Assembly (NCBI GenBank): GCA_015680685.1
Contig: MNCI01028403.1
Coordinates: 794,295-858,294 of the forward strand
Direction of reading: 5' to 3'
DNA from: Gnetum montanum
Taxonomy: Eukaryota > Streptophyta > Gnetopsida > Gnetales > Gnetaceae
DNA length: 64,000 nt
Positions within the stretch are counted from its first letter, which is position 1; every line of letters starts with the position of its first letter. The notes beneath the pieces were generated by a model. That model was given only the letters and a program-made list of their open reading frames with translations. It was not told the DNA's origin and ran no database searches. Shown one piece after another: positions 33,935-45,319 of the stretch. Both the position numbers and the translations under genes were made by a program.

Positions 33935-34990
33935 TGATTATGAACTTAGAAGAAAATGTTTCATAAATCATATAAGGCGCATCACACAATTTTTGGACAT
34001 TGGTTTGTTGAGGTACATGTGTGGGATTCTAATAGAGGACCTTGTCTCTAGGTTGAAAATTTACTTTTTGTATTTTCAAATCATGTTGTTGCTTGTTGAA
34101 TGCCTTGTGCACTTTATTGAAGGACATGGCTACCAAGTGATTTTTATCTAGCAGATTTAGGTTGATCAGTATTTCTTTTTATGCCAAACATAGGTCAAGG
34201 TCTAGGTCATAGGTTATTGAGAGTGTACAGAGCTCAAATTGAATTGGGAGCATTGGAATTTTTTTGTACACCAACTCATAGGGAGAGTAGCCAATAGGGA
34301 GTTTCCATATTATGTGGTAGGCCCAAAGGGCATCATTAAGTTTTGTGCTCTAGTCTCTCCTATATCTACTAATAGTTCTTGTTAGAATCTTTATGATCTC
34401 CTTATTAGTCACCTTTGCTTGTCCATTGGCTTGGGGGTAATAAGGTGTTGTTAATTTATGTTCAACCCCCAAGCGTTTCATGGGTTTCCAAAAAGTAACA
34501 CCTATAAAATGGGTTCTATTGTTATAAATCAATGCATGTGGCACCCCAAAGCTATTCACAATATTTTGTTATACAAATTAAGTAGCAATGGATTATGTAC
34601 AGTTGATGATGGATACGAATTCTGTCCATTTAGTATAGTAGTTAATGATGACAATTATATATGTTTTCCTATTGGACATGGATGTGATAGAACCTATAAA
34701 ATCTATGTCCCATATGTCAAAGCATTTTGGTGGTTAAATTCACTATTGAAGATCCTCCATTCATGCGGTCATCCACCATCTTATTAATAGTGTTCATAGG
34801 ATCAAACAAATTAGTGGGAATCCCTAAAGATTCTAAGCCAATAGTACCCTTCTATCAAGATCTTTATAGCCATGAATTTCCCAACATAGTGGCCTTCACA
34901 AGGACCATTGTGAGCATCATAAAGAATGCACAATTGATTTGCAACAGGTACACACCAATGAAATAGGCTATCCACACACACCTTAAAAGA
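33935..34990 (-). pseudogene. Integrase of copy C
   Basis: The final coding part continues at 24020-24085 across copy H. The zinc-binding part is near 34800-35000 (CILYDAHNGPCEGHYVGKFM). The open stretch 34559-34350 reads ALIYNNRTHF, where the second catalytic Asp is Asn, then GVEHKLTTPYYPQANGQAK with Lys (AAG, 34413-34415) at the Glu position and VTNKEI. Stops lie elsewhere. Confidence 0.8.
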
Positions 34991-34999
34991 TGTTTTTTG

Positions 35000-35690
35000 A
35001 TTACAATGAAACATTTGGCATGATGAGGAAATTGTTGTTTCTTTTTGTGGTCTAAATGTTGTGGCATATCCTAAGTAAGAAGATAAGTAAGGATTCCATC
35101 ATACCATTTTTTTATGTGGCCATTTTTTCATTTATTATAGCACAAAAGAGGAGTTCAGTAGGAAATTGGTCAAAGAGTGGACTCTCTTCCTCTTTATTAT
35201 CCCATTGCAACCAAAAGAAGTGATTAGTGACGAGTCCCCTTTCGATCTACCATTGTAAGATTGAATTCCTATAAGATCACTAGCCACAATATGACATGGG
35301 GACTCAACATTACCTTGTTCATGGGGAAGCAGATGGCACCATGATCAGTGTGCATAAATACTTTATATTCAAGCACATAGTACCTAAACATTTTTAAAGC
35401 ACACAACACCATCATCAGTCCTTTTTTTGTTCTTGTGTAATTTAATTATCCACCCACAATGATGTGAATTATGCATTGGATGTAATATGGACACTTATTT
35501 TCATCCATCTACATAAGAATGACTCCCAAGGCATAATTAGATGCATCTGTCATGATATGGAATGGTTTGGACCAGTCAAGTGCTTGTAGAATTGGAGTCT
35601 CTATGAGCTTTTACTTAAGGATTTGAAATGCATTTTTTCATTCTTTGATCCAAATTAAGATAGCATCTTTCTTTGTTAGCTTAACCAATA
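35000..35690 (-). pseudogene. RNase H of copy C
   Basis: Readable as FRYYVLEYKVFMHTDHGAIC (about 35320-35390) and NLTMVDRKGTRH (35220-35260), with the TDH active-site motif kept and stops between. This is the segment deleted from copy B. Confidence 0.75.
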
Positions 35691-36540
35691 GTTTCATGAT
35701 CTTAGAAAAATTCTCTGAAAATCACTGATAGTAGCTAGTATGTCCAAGGAATGATCAAACATTTTTGATGGTTTCTAGTTGGTAGGTGACCCCTTGGAGG
35801 ACCCTTATCTTTTTGGGGCCTACCTTCATTCCTTCCTNGGAGGACCCTTATCTTTTTGGGGCCTACCTTCATTCCTTCCTATGAAATTTAGTGCCCTAAT
35901 ACAATGCTTTCTTAGACCATGATATGACTCTTTTTCCAATTGAGCTAGAGATTTTCCTCCATATAGATTTTTAGTACTTGCTCAAGGTAGTCCAAGGCTT
36001 GCTCACATGTAGCATCACAAGTGGAGAAGTCATCCATAAAGACTTCTACTTCACTACCTATTTGTTGCTGAAAGATGCTTAAGACCAAATGTTGAAAAGT
36101 GGCAGAAGCATTGCATAGACCAAAAGGTATCTTACTATATGTAAAGGTCCCTTAGGAATTTCTGAATGTTGTTTTGGCCTAGGCTTCTGGTGCAATCTAG
36201 ATTTGGTTACAGCCACTATAAACATCCATAAAACTATAATAGCAATGTCTAGATATGGTTTCCAACACTTGTTCAATGAGTGGTAATGAAAAATGATCCT
36301 TAAATGTTGCCATGTTTAATATCCTAAACTTGATACAAACCTACCATTTACCATCTCTCTTTGATACTATCACAAGTGAACTAACTCACTCACTATCTAC
36401 ACTGGGGTAGATGAACCCTACCTTAAGGAGTTGCTCAATCTCCTATTTGATTATTAGCTTCAATTTTGGATTCAATAGCTATTGTGGTTGCCTTCTTGGC
36501 TTCATGGATGGATCAATGTAAATGTGGTGTTGGCATATCC
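35690..36540 (-). pseudogene. Reverse transcriptase of copy C
   Basis: The catalytic FMDDFS is intact at about 36027-36047. FGLCNASATFQHLVLSIFQQ is readable near 36060-36130, and the fingers block (GKW, LNMATFKDHF) lies at about 36280-36360. Frame is broken in several places, and a single-N duplication sits in the connection part. Confidence 0.8.
35796..35880. repeat. 42-bp direct duplication around a single N (35838)
   Basis: 35796-35837 and 35839-35880 are identical on both sides of one N. Likely an assembly join; it disturbs the RT frame artificially. Confidence 0.85.
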
Positions 36541-36985
36541 ATGGATCAATTCTAGTGAATTCAGGATACAATCAAGCAAAGATTATTCATTATCTATTAA
36601 TCACTCTCAAAAATTTTCTTTCTTCTCAAGAGAAAGTTTGGCATTAAGTATGACCCACTTTCCATTTCTCAAAAATGCATATTCTAGGCTAGTCGATAGA
36701 GTTTTCAAATCTAGGGGCTCTTATTTGAGATTTTAGGGATCTCCAAATCTCCCCAATTGGTATCATTTTCATTATCACATAATTGGTAATGAACTTGCTC
36801 GAGTTCATCCATGCCTATAACATAAGTGCATGTCAGGCTTTCAATAGGTTCCATGCACATTGTGCTACAATTAGAATTAGTGATCAGCCATTGGGTGCCT
36901 TCTTATTTTATGGCTAATACGTATAGACACCTTTAAATATCTACTTCATTTGCACACTACTTACATGTAGGAATAGATGCTTGCT
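36541..36985 (-). pseudogene. PR-RT linker of copy C
   Basis: Collinear with the linkers of B and H: a block near 36640-36680 gives FLRNGKWVILNAKLSL. Broken by stops. Confidence 0.55.
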
Positions 36986-36989
36986 TTAT

Positions 36990-37565
36990 GGAATAGAGGT
37001 TTTGCACTCAATTTCACCTTGTATCACTATATGTGATGCATAAAAATTATTTATTCTTGATATTTCCAAATGCATTTTCCTTAGATATCTCTAGGGGAAG
37101 ATCTCTGATACCCATTCTTACATCAACGGTGCTTAGCCATGCCCTTTCCATAATGATTGGAAAGTCCCCTTTACAGTTCTCAACCTTGATTATTAGAAAA
37201 TAGGTTGGATAAGATCACCCACAAATAGTGGTCACAATGTCTTTGACTAATCCCAATAGAACAATGATGGATTGGTCTAGCAATTCTAATAGGTTATTGC
37301 TCTTTTTAAGAGGTGGCAAGTTCTAGGCAGTACACATCTCATAAGAAATCAAGTTCATAGTAGAATTTAAATCAAGAAGNTAGGTGGCAAGTTCTAGGCA
37401 GTATACATCTCATAAGAAATCAAGTTCATAGTAGAATTTAAATCAAGAAGAAGTTCACATGGTTCATTCTCAACAATATACAGTTAGATAAGAGGACTCT
37501 TGAGATCAACTAATTTCCTAGGAAGGTTGGTAGCTTAGATCCAATTAGATACAACATGAGTGAGC
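36990..37565 (-). pseudogene. Protease region of copy C
   Basis: NLPPLKKSNNLLELLDQSII and GDFPIIMERAWLSTVDVRMG are readable. The active-site triad is changed to Asp-Leu-Asn. A 70-bp near-identical duplication around the N at 37380 falls exactly on the active-site segment. Confidence 0.7.
37311..37450. repeat. About 70-bp direct duplication around a single N (37380)
   Basis: 37311-37379 and 37381-37450 match except for one internal base and the first base. Likely unmerged contig ends. Confidence 0.8.
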
Positions 37566-37569
37566 AAAA

Positions 37570-40018
37570 TAGTATGGATTTTGGATAGTATTTTCTTTGA
37601 ATGGGACCTCATGGAATGGTTTGAAAAGGATGAGGTAGGAGTAGAGTAACTAGTTGCCTAAGTATGTGAGGGCTTAGTAGGGCTATTTATTTAAAAGAAT
37701 GGTCTTTTATGAGCATAAGGTTCCAAACCCCTCAGTTGATGAATAGTTGTAGATTCACAACCATGGTAGCATTGCATTGGTATAAATGGGTTGCAAGTTC
37801 ACCCTGCATAGATGGAGAAGGTGGTAGCTATGTTGAGGGTGGAGGAGCAAATGTAGGAACAAGAGAAGGATAAGGCTAGATTGTGACATCCCTCCTAGAA
37901 TGTGAAGAATGAGCTTTTTAGTATTCAAAAGGGTAGTAGTGATGTTGAAAAGGAGAAACATGATTGGAAGAGTCATGTGGAGATAGGGGTTGTTAAGCAT
38001 AATACCCATATGGATCTAGTTGCCTGTAAGGGTACTGTTGCCTTGGTGCGAGCATCTCCCATGACAATAGTTGATGCCACTATTGATATTGTTCATACGA
38101 TTACAGTGGATTTTCGGTTGGAAAATATTATTGTTGTTGATGGAACTATCTAGGATTACCTTGCGGATAAGGTAATCTTCTAGGTGTTTTCCTTTTTGTT
38201 AGTCATGGATTTATAGCATACACCCTAGACTCTTATAAGTGTGACATGATGGGGTAACATCCTTTAAGATATTCATATTGGTAGATGTCACACCCACCAT
38301 CATGATCTGATTTATTTTGTACAACTTCATCTACTATAAAAATCTTACCCTTACCCCTTTGGTAGGCACATTCAGCTTCTTTTCGCCTCCTCTGATTATA
38401 ATTACTACTTTACTCTTTTGATTCTTTCATGATTTTTAAGGTAGTTTAAAATTTTTTATCCAACGAATCCCACATTTTATCCACTTGGCTGAAATTTCAA
38501 ATGTATATTTTTGAATTAGTAAGGTCTTTCTATTCACCACCTGATCAAGTGGTGATTCCTCCTCACTGTCACAAAATCAAATTTCCATCTTTCTGATGGA
38601 AGGATTCCTATTGTAGTCCTCTACATTTTTGCATTTTCTTAATGTTCATTCTTATTTTTTGCTACTTGCTTAATTAGCCTTTGAATATGATGCACTATAA
38701 ATTCTAATAATTTCCCTTGGGCATAGACCTCAAAAATTCTTTTTATTTTTTATCTAAGTCCATTTATGATATGACAAAGTTGTTCCCACTAAGAATAACC
38801 ATGGCCATGGCATCGGTGTATAAGAGAATAATATCTATCCATGGCGGTGTCCAAGGGTTCATGATTTCCTTGCTTCCATCCTTGGATTTTCCTTCTTAGA
38901 TTAGACACTCTAGAGTATGTTTGATAATTATCATTAAATAAATCTAGCATTGTACTCCACCTGTGGAAGGATTTTAGCTCTAAGGATTGGTACCAACTTT
39001 CTTTTTCCTTGATGCATGTCCTAGGATATAGCTTGAATTTCTTCCAATCATTTTTAATATTTTGTAAGGCATAAGAATTGTTAAAAGCTTAAAGGTATGT
39101 TTTTAGATGAGAGTTATATCCCCTCTCAAATATGCAAATATTGTTCATATCAAGTCATTTAATCTGACTATCTCTCATATACTTGGTTGGAATTTTTACA
39201 ACCTCAAAAATATTTAGCATGCTTCAAGTTTCCAGTAAAGGCTCATCATCATTGTTATTTCAATGACATGATTTTCTACCCCTTCATTCATGGTGGGCAT
39301 GGTGACCATCAGTGTTGTCCTACTATTCACCTTCATCATGATTGTTCTTTCTATAGCATTTTTCAAAACTAGAGGAGGAAGAAAATGATGTAGATGAAGA
39401 GGGTAAAGAAGGAGAAGGACTACCACCACCATGGTGTTTGCCATTTCCTCAATGGTAATCACACCCACATTTGTTAGTTTTCTTATCATCTTGATGCTTG
39501 TCCGAGCCCTTTCCTTAACTTTCATTTTTACCTAAACTTAGATTGTTAATAGTGGGCTATAAATTCACAGCTCCATCCTCATCACCAATAACAAGGGGTG
39601 GAGAATCTTCATGTTGAGGACCCTAAGAAGAAGGATCCTCATTGTTGTTTTTGTTAAGAAGGGAAAAAGGATTGGTGAACTATTTCCCCTTCATAAAATC
39701 ATAGGTCTTACCCTGGTGTCAATCTCTCCTATGTTGTGTTTCAATAGGACGGTAGTCCCAGTAGTTATAATCATGCACAACATACTCTTCTTGAAGATCA
39801 TGGATGCCCAACGTTTTAAGAGTTTGAAGTAGCCTCCCTAGCATAGATTGATTAGGAGTTATTGCAATGTTGCCTTCCATATCCCATCCCCATAGTGGTT
39901 CATCCTACTACAAGATGAAGGTGAAGTTAGGCACATACTCATCTAGATGAGTATACACCACCTTGCATTCTTTACAGACTGGTGGTTTAGTATCATCACA
40001 CATGTGAGAAGAAGACAT
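37570..40018 (-). pseudogene. Gag of copy C
   Basis: The start at 40018-40016 reads MSSSHMCDDTKPPVCKEC, then VVYTHLDEYVPNFTFIL. The Gag domain is decayed across 38700-39180. The zinc-knuckle remnant near 38260-38300 reads CDIYQYEYLKGC with two ligands lost. The C-terminal tail is Pro/Tyr-rich. Many stops, comparable to H. Confidence 0.75.
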
Positions 40019-40152
40019 TTTGCAATACAAATAAAATATCAGTGTGCTTATGTGATTATATTTATTATGATAATGATTTTGACATTAGGGTTCATCTAAC
40101 GATATTAATAATGTTCACTAAACCTAAATAGCACACATCCCAACAAAAAGAG

Positions 40153-40170
40153 TCCTCGATAATTGTGCTA
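40153..40170 (-). promoter_or_regulatory. Primer binding site of copy C (eroded tRNA-Asp)
   Basis: The minus strand reads TAGCACAATTATCGAGGA one base before the LTR; only part of the tRNA-Asp match is left. Confidence 0.55.
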
Positions 40171-40171
40171 A

Positions 40172-41081
40172 TGATGAGTAGTTGAGTACCTCTATGCTCA
40201 ACCATATGAGTCACAAAACATTCATGCATGATATATTCAAATTTTGTGGATTCTATGTCCTCTGATACACTAGCCTCTAGGAAGTGAACTTTTCCCTAAC
40301 AAACATTTGTTATCTTCTTAATTACACTTGTGATGTAAAAAGGTATGGTTAAGTGTAATTGAGGCATATGATTTTTATTATTTTATGTTTTATGCTTTTA
40401 GTGCTTTAAAATAGAGAAATGGAGTAATTTAATATGTAATTTAACTAACTAATTAATTAATCTCTAACTAATCCTAACGTAGGCATCTAGTCCCACATTT
40501 CATACACATCGTGAACCCACGTATCCACTACTTCAGTTACCAAGTGCTATGCTATTGGACGAACTAAGAAATGATGATTCTAGGATTATAAAGTAAATAT
40601 GTTTTTATGCTAAAAGTGGACATACTTATGTATTTAACCTATTTAACTTAATTTCTTCATCAAGTGAGGTCTAATTTAGCTTAATTAATTACATAATTAA
40701 TAAACATAGTAAATGTAAAAATAAATCATTAATATATTTCAAGTGTTGCAAGGTTTGATCAAAAGGCTTGTCTTTATTGGCATTCACACTGGTGTGCTTA
40801 GGTACATTAATGCTCAAATAAAGATCCGTACACTTTCTAACTCCTACTATAGGCACTCCAAGAAATATTTTAACTCTCAAATGACAAAACTGCAAGAGCT
40901 CTGCTACAACAATGACTTAACAACCCCCAATAAACATGATTGGTGAGTGCATCTTTATAGACATTATTATGGAGCTATGTTGATGAGGAAACATCACATA
41001 AAAAGAGCTGTGTCGATGGGGGCCCATCAACAAGGAGACATCAACAGGGGTCCATCGATGTAACACTTTGATGATTCATCA
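40172..41081 (-). repeat. 5' LTR of copy C
   Basis: 910 bp. The U3 tip (about 40975-41081) has repeated CATCGATG/CATCAAC-type motifs. A TATA-like TATAAAGATG lies near 40951-40960 on the minus strand. It pairs with the truncated 19015-19560. Confidence 0.85.
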
Positions 41082-41086
41082 ATAGT
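41082..41086. repeat. Target-site duplication of copy C, right copy
   Basis: ATAGT, identical to 19010-19014. Confidence 0.85.
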
Positions 41087-41846
41087 TTTTCTTAAAGGAG
41101 ACTTGGCCATTAGATAGAGGAGTGGGTTTAGGCATGGGTAATATGTCTTTCTTATCTCATAACCAATGCGAGTCCAAGAATTCTAAGAATTTAGCTACCT
41201 TTAAGCATGGGTAACATGTCTTTTCAGTGAAACACCTAGAAAGTTTTATTATGTTTATTTATTAGGTTATTACTATGTTAATTTACCAGAGGACTACCTT
41301 AAAGCATGGATGACATGTCTTTCCAATGATATGATAAGGTAGAACTAATTTTAGATGTAGTTCCATTTTTCATTAGAACTCAAGTAACTAATACAACTTC
41401 ATAACAAGATAATACTTATAGTAGTAGCTTTCTAATATTTGAAAATTTCCTTGGTATCATAGCCTTCTTCATTCTTACTTAGTTTTCACTTTTCCATCTA
41501 AGCATAATGATCACAAGTTAATTTTAGTTTTATTTTGAATAGAATGTCATTATGTCGATAGTAAGAACCTCTTATTATTAAAAATAAGTGGATGGATGAT
41601 GTGGTCTCACTATATATGTAATCAACCATTTAATGATTTGATAACATAGGGTGAAATTCTCATTGTTTTAACTAGATCTTGTTTCTTCCTTTACACTTTA
41701 TTACAAAAATCAACAAAAATATCTACATTGAAAAATAGTAAAAATTATAGAAGAATAAAAAATAGGTGAGAATAGAAAAATATAAAAGAATATGAAAGAT
41801 ATTAAAGAATGAAAATGATAAGAAATGTAAAAAATAGGAAATATTT
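41087..41846 (-). other. 3' noncoding region of copy G, second part
   Basis: Collinear with B about 8490-9120, ending in an A-rich (plus strand) tract into which copy D inserted. No reading frame seen. Confidence 0.6.
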
Positions 41847-42390
41847 TGATGAGTGGAGAGGTACCCCTACACTCAACCATACGAATACGAGTGTTACACA
41901 TGCGATCCGGTCGAACTCCATAGACTAAGTGCCTACATGCCTCATGGAACACTTAAGGTTAATCATTTGTTATCTTCCCAGACTTACTTGTATTTGTTAC
42001 GGTTGTATGGTTAAGTAAGTCTGAGGTATGTGATTTTTATATCTTTTCTATTTTATCTCCTATGCTAATAAGGTGAAGGGTGAAGAGACTAATTGACTAC
42101 CTTTAACTAACTAACGAAGCCTTAATTAACCTAGCATCAGCATCCATTCCCACTTNCAATATTTTCTCGAATAAAGATCCATTCACTTTGGAGTTCCTTC
42201 TGTGGGCACATGGAAATTATTCTATCTTTGGAGAGGTAAAACTACCAGAGTTTCGCTACGTTCTAGGCCTAGAATGAGAAACAATGGATAACTGCCTCTT
42301 ATTTATAGACTTGGCAGCGCACCGCGATATCTTGTACGTGATATCACGTGGGATGCGATATCGTAACCCATGCGATATCGCGTCCCATCA
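41847..42390 (-). repeat. 3' LTR of copy D (collapsed at an N)
   Basis: 544 bp versus 842 bp in its partner. About 260-300 bp corresponding to 47819-48078 are missing exactly at the N at 42156, so this is probably an assembly collapse rather than a real deletion. The U3 tip has GATATC-type motifs. Confidence 0.8.
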
Positions 42391-42404
42391 TACCCCCATG
42401 ACTG
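42391..42404 (-). promoter_or_regulatory. Polypurine tract of copy D
   Basis: The minus strand reads CAGTCATGGGGGTA immediately before the LTR start TGATGGGACG. Confidence 0.85.
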
Positions 42405-42527
42405 AATGAAAACTCATCCTTGAGTTCCTTACAAAATATTGGGAAGGTATGGGATTATTGACTCAAATGGAACTAATGGTAAGTGGGATGACATGTGAAT
42501 GGATCATCATTACAAGACAAGACAAAA

Positions 42528-42764
42528 CTAGTGTTCATTGACATCAGGCCTCATTTGGCAGTTGAGAGAGAAGAGATAAGAGAAAAGAAGTCTACTACTG
42601 CCAATGCCAAGATTGCGCCTTTCATTGTCCATCCGTAAGCGTGCCATCGATCTCATTCCTTGCATAGCTGCTTTAGCACTGATCCATTCTAAGTGTTCCC
42701 TCCAGATCCAATCCATTGTTGCATGATTGCCATCTGCACATACAACATAGTCTAATATTAGCAA
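42528..42764 (-). CDS. Small conserved Trp-rich ORF of copy D
   Basis: 78 codons open, MDWIWREHLEWISAKA near codon 17, then NLGIGSSRLLFSYLFSL. Same position, frame and core residues as the ORF in copy B at 7454-7684. Upstream TGTATGTGCAG before ATGGC resembles a 3' splice site. No known domain is recognised; expression is unproven. Confidence 0.4.
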   Translation of the reverse strand: MLILDYVVCADGNHATMDWIWREHLEWISAKAAMQGMRSMARLRMDNERRNLGIGSSRLLFSYLFSLNCQMRPDVNEH

Positions 42765-42914
42765 GGGTAAATGAATTTCAATTTAGTTGATACCTTACTT
42801 TGGTAAAAGGTCCATTGGCTGAGTTGTGGTATGGCTGATACGGATCTGGAGATACATTAATGATGACTACCGAAGGTGTAGGGGTTAGGAAGAAAATCAA
42901 AAAATTGAATCAGG

Positions 42915-42927
42915 ACCCCCATGAATA
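42915..42927 (-). promoter_or_regulatory. PPT-like motif 2 of copy D
   Basis: The minus strand reads TTATTCATGGGGG. Confidence 0.5.
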
Positions 42928-42929
42928 AG

Positions 42930-44090
42930 AGCGAACCTCCAGATAGAATGGAGAAGGAAAAAGAACAAGAAAGATGGAGAAAAAGAGACAACTATAACAT
43001 CAATGAAGTGGATGTCAAGATTGAAATGAACAAAATAAAGTAGATTGCAAAAATATTAAGGGAAAGAATTTAATTGGTGCACCAAATAGGAATGCTAGTG
43101 GGTCCTCCCCAAAGTAGGCTCATGCCCTTAATGCCCTAACAAACCAACATTGAAAGAGTCCGTAGGCTCTAGGAATTTTATTTGGAACAAGAGTTAAAGT
43201 CTTAACCACAAGAATTTACCAAAAGGAAAACAATGCATCCACCAAAATATACATTAATGATACAACCGACAATGAGGTGAATAATGGAGAAAGAATGATG
43301 GAAAGGAGAGAATGGAATGGAGTCTCAAGAACAAGGTTGTGTACAGCCCAATGTGTAGTTAATGATTAATATGACTTGGTAAATCTCATTCCAACTCCCG
43401 CCTCAAACAAACCACATCTAGTAATATCGCATTAATGCATTCGGCCAATCCATCCACTTGAATAACAAGAATACGTTCCCCAAGAGCCACCACCATTTCA
43501 AAAAAACAAAGGAGGAGGAAGAATGAGAAGCGAGGAGGGCCTTAGTTAGAGGAAGCATTTTTATTTGAGTTCCATAACCAGTGCTTATAGCCCAAGGGAT
43601 TATTTTGTCTAAGGGGTGTGCTTTGAATTCTCACTCTCTTCTTTTTTTTATGTGTACTTATTATTTTTATTGACTCATCTTCTCGATAATTGGGTAACGT
43701 GGAAATGGTAAGAAAACTCAAGAAGAAAATATCCAAGCACCCAAGAGAATGGCCAACACAATTGCACCAAGTTCCGTTGAAGTCACACCCTTTTTAAGCC
43801 TTGAGTCCTTCCTTAGTTTGAGAAATACCCGGTCACCGGTTCGTTTTAGTTCTGATTAGAAAGGGATTTTACAGTTCCAAGCCAAGAAAGACCATAGAAA
43901 TTTATGGATGAATGGATAAAGTGGATTCATTTCCTATCATATCAAAAGAAACATACCTTAGTACCAACATCATAACTTAAAGGTAAAAACCAAACATTAG
44001 CAATCAATATAAAAACAGTTCATACCATCATTAAGGATACTTATTGGGTGACAAACTTACAAGATGGATAACACACACACAAAAAAAATA
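42930..44090 (-). other. 3' noncoding region of copy D
   Basis: Collinear with B 7880-9060; includes the GAGCCTACTTTGGGGAGG landmark (about 43105-43125). No reading frame seen. Confidence 0.6.
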
Positions 44091-44310
44091 ATAAAGTATA
44101 ATGATGTTGTAAAACAAAAACAAGAAAAGTTAAAGAAATTTATAAAACAAAAATGTGCAAAACAAAAATGTGTAAAAAGACAAAAATGAGTAAAACAAAA
44201 ATATGTAAAACAAAAATGTGTAAAACAAAAATTGTAAAACAAAAATGTGTAAAACAAAAACATGTAAAAAAAACTGTAAAACAAAAATGTGTAAAAGAAA
44301 AACTAAAAAT
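44090..44310 (-). repeat. T-rich tandem tract of copy D
   Basis: The longest version in the window: roughly a dozen units of about 16-17 bp based on GTGTAAAACAAAAAT (plus strand). Read on the minus strand it gives repetitive Phe-Cys-Phe-Thr-His peptides, which I regard as a translation artefact. Confidence 0.8.
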
Positions 44311-44346
44311 AACTGAGGGCCCTAAATGATTAGCATAGGTGGCGAT

Positions 44347-44360
44347 CTCCCCCATGACTG
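44347..44360 (-). promoter_or_regulatory. PPT-like motif 1 of copy D
   Basis: The minus strand reads CAGTCATGGGGGAG, next to the deletion junction. Confidence 0.5.
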
Positions 44361-44382
44361 AATGGAATGGGAGAGATCTAAA

Positions 44383-44396
44383 ATAATGAATGTCTA
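44383..44396 (-). other. Deletion junction removing RT-RNaseH-IN in copy D
   Basis: Aligned base for base with the junction in copy A (360-372): both go from GAGATC(T/C)(A/C)AAATAATGA into the PR-RT linker block ending TTCCCAACTT or TTTCCAACTT. Confidence 0.75.
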
Positions 44397-44680
44397 TTTG
44401 AATTTCTTAGAAGTTTCCAACTTCTCCCGATTGATGTTTTCAAGTTAAGGGGTGGAAGTCGGCGATGCTCATACTCCAATGTATCTATGCCTTCGTTGTT
44501 AGTGTGGGTTGTTCCCCCAGTTTGTTCCATGCATGTTAGTTAGTTTCTCTTTTGATTAGCTGTCAACCATGGGGTGTGCACTACTTGTGTGGTTGCTACA
44601 TATAGGCACCTTTGTATTTTTGTTTCTAGGGCACATCGGTAACATGGAAGAGATGCTGAGCATTTCTCCATGTTATCATC

Positions 44681-45310
44681 CTATGAGTCACTGTATGTGA
44701 TGCATGGAACTTTCTTCTTCTCAATCTTTCTATAAATTTTTACCTTAGATATGTACAAGGAAAAATTGTAGATCCCTAGGTACGCATCTATTGTACTCAA
44801 CCATGTCCTTCCCATTATAATTGGAAAGCCCCCGTTATTACTGTTGACTTCTATCACCAGGAAATTAGCTGGGTATGACCACCCACACACAGTGGTAACA
44901 ATGTCCTTCACCAATCTGAAGGAAATGGTGATGGATAGGTCAGCCAGCTCAAGTTGAATATTGCTCTTCTTGAGTTGGGGTAGGTTCCAGGCTTGATACA
45001 TTTTTCATGAGATTAAGCTGACTGCGGAACTTAAGTCAAGAAGAGCCTTATGTGGTTCATTCCCGGTGACTTGTAGATAGATTAAGGGGCTTCCAAGATT
45101 AGAGATTTTCTTGGGAAGGTGGCCTACCTTGATCCAATCAGTAACGGTATGTGTTAACATAACTATATGTGTGAAGCTCTGTTGTTGAACTAAAGGGAGC
45201 CCCAAAGTCTTACTGGTCAGAGGAGCATGCACAGACTCAACCGCTTGTTGTTGTGAGAGCTTTTCTAGGCTTTTGGTAATGAACAAAGGTCTTCTCTTCT
45301 TGCGATTGTC
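44681..45310 (-). pseudogene. Protease region of copy D
   Basis: TVTDWIKVGHLPKKISNLGS, then ALLDLSSAVSLIS (active-site triad changed to Asp-Leu-Ser), one stop near 45002, then MYQAWNLPQLKKSNIQLELA and FPIIMGRTWLSTIDAYLG. Better preserved than in G but inactive at the catalytic triad. Confidence 0.8.
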
Positions 45311-45319
45311 TAAACCAGC

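Larger units (their letters stand above)
19015..41081 (-). mobile_element. Copy C: Athila-like element with ORF3, interrupted by copy H
   Basis: Minus-strand element with 5' LTR 40172-41081 and a truncated 3' LTR 19015-19560, flanked by a perfect ATAGT duplication. Excluding copy H (24086-33929) it is about 12.2 kb: gag, PR, RT, RNase H, IN, 3' region and ORF3. It is inserted in the 3' region of copy G. The U3/PPT end of its 3' side is deleted. Confidence 0.85.

Noticed and set aside
44057-44355. Open frames with repeated Phe-Cys-Phe-Thr-His peptides
   Set aside because: They are translations of the T-rich tandem tract; both frames give the same low-complexity pattern and there is no homologue outside the tract.
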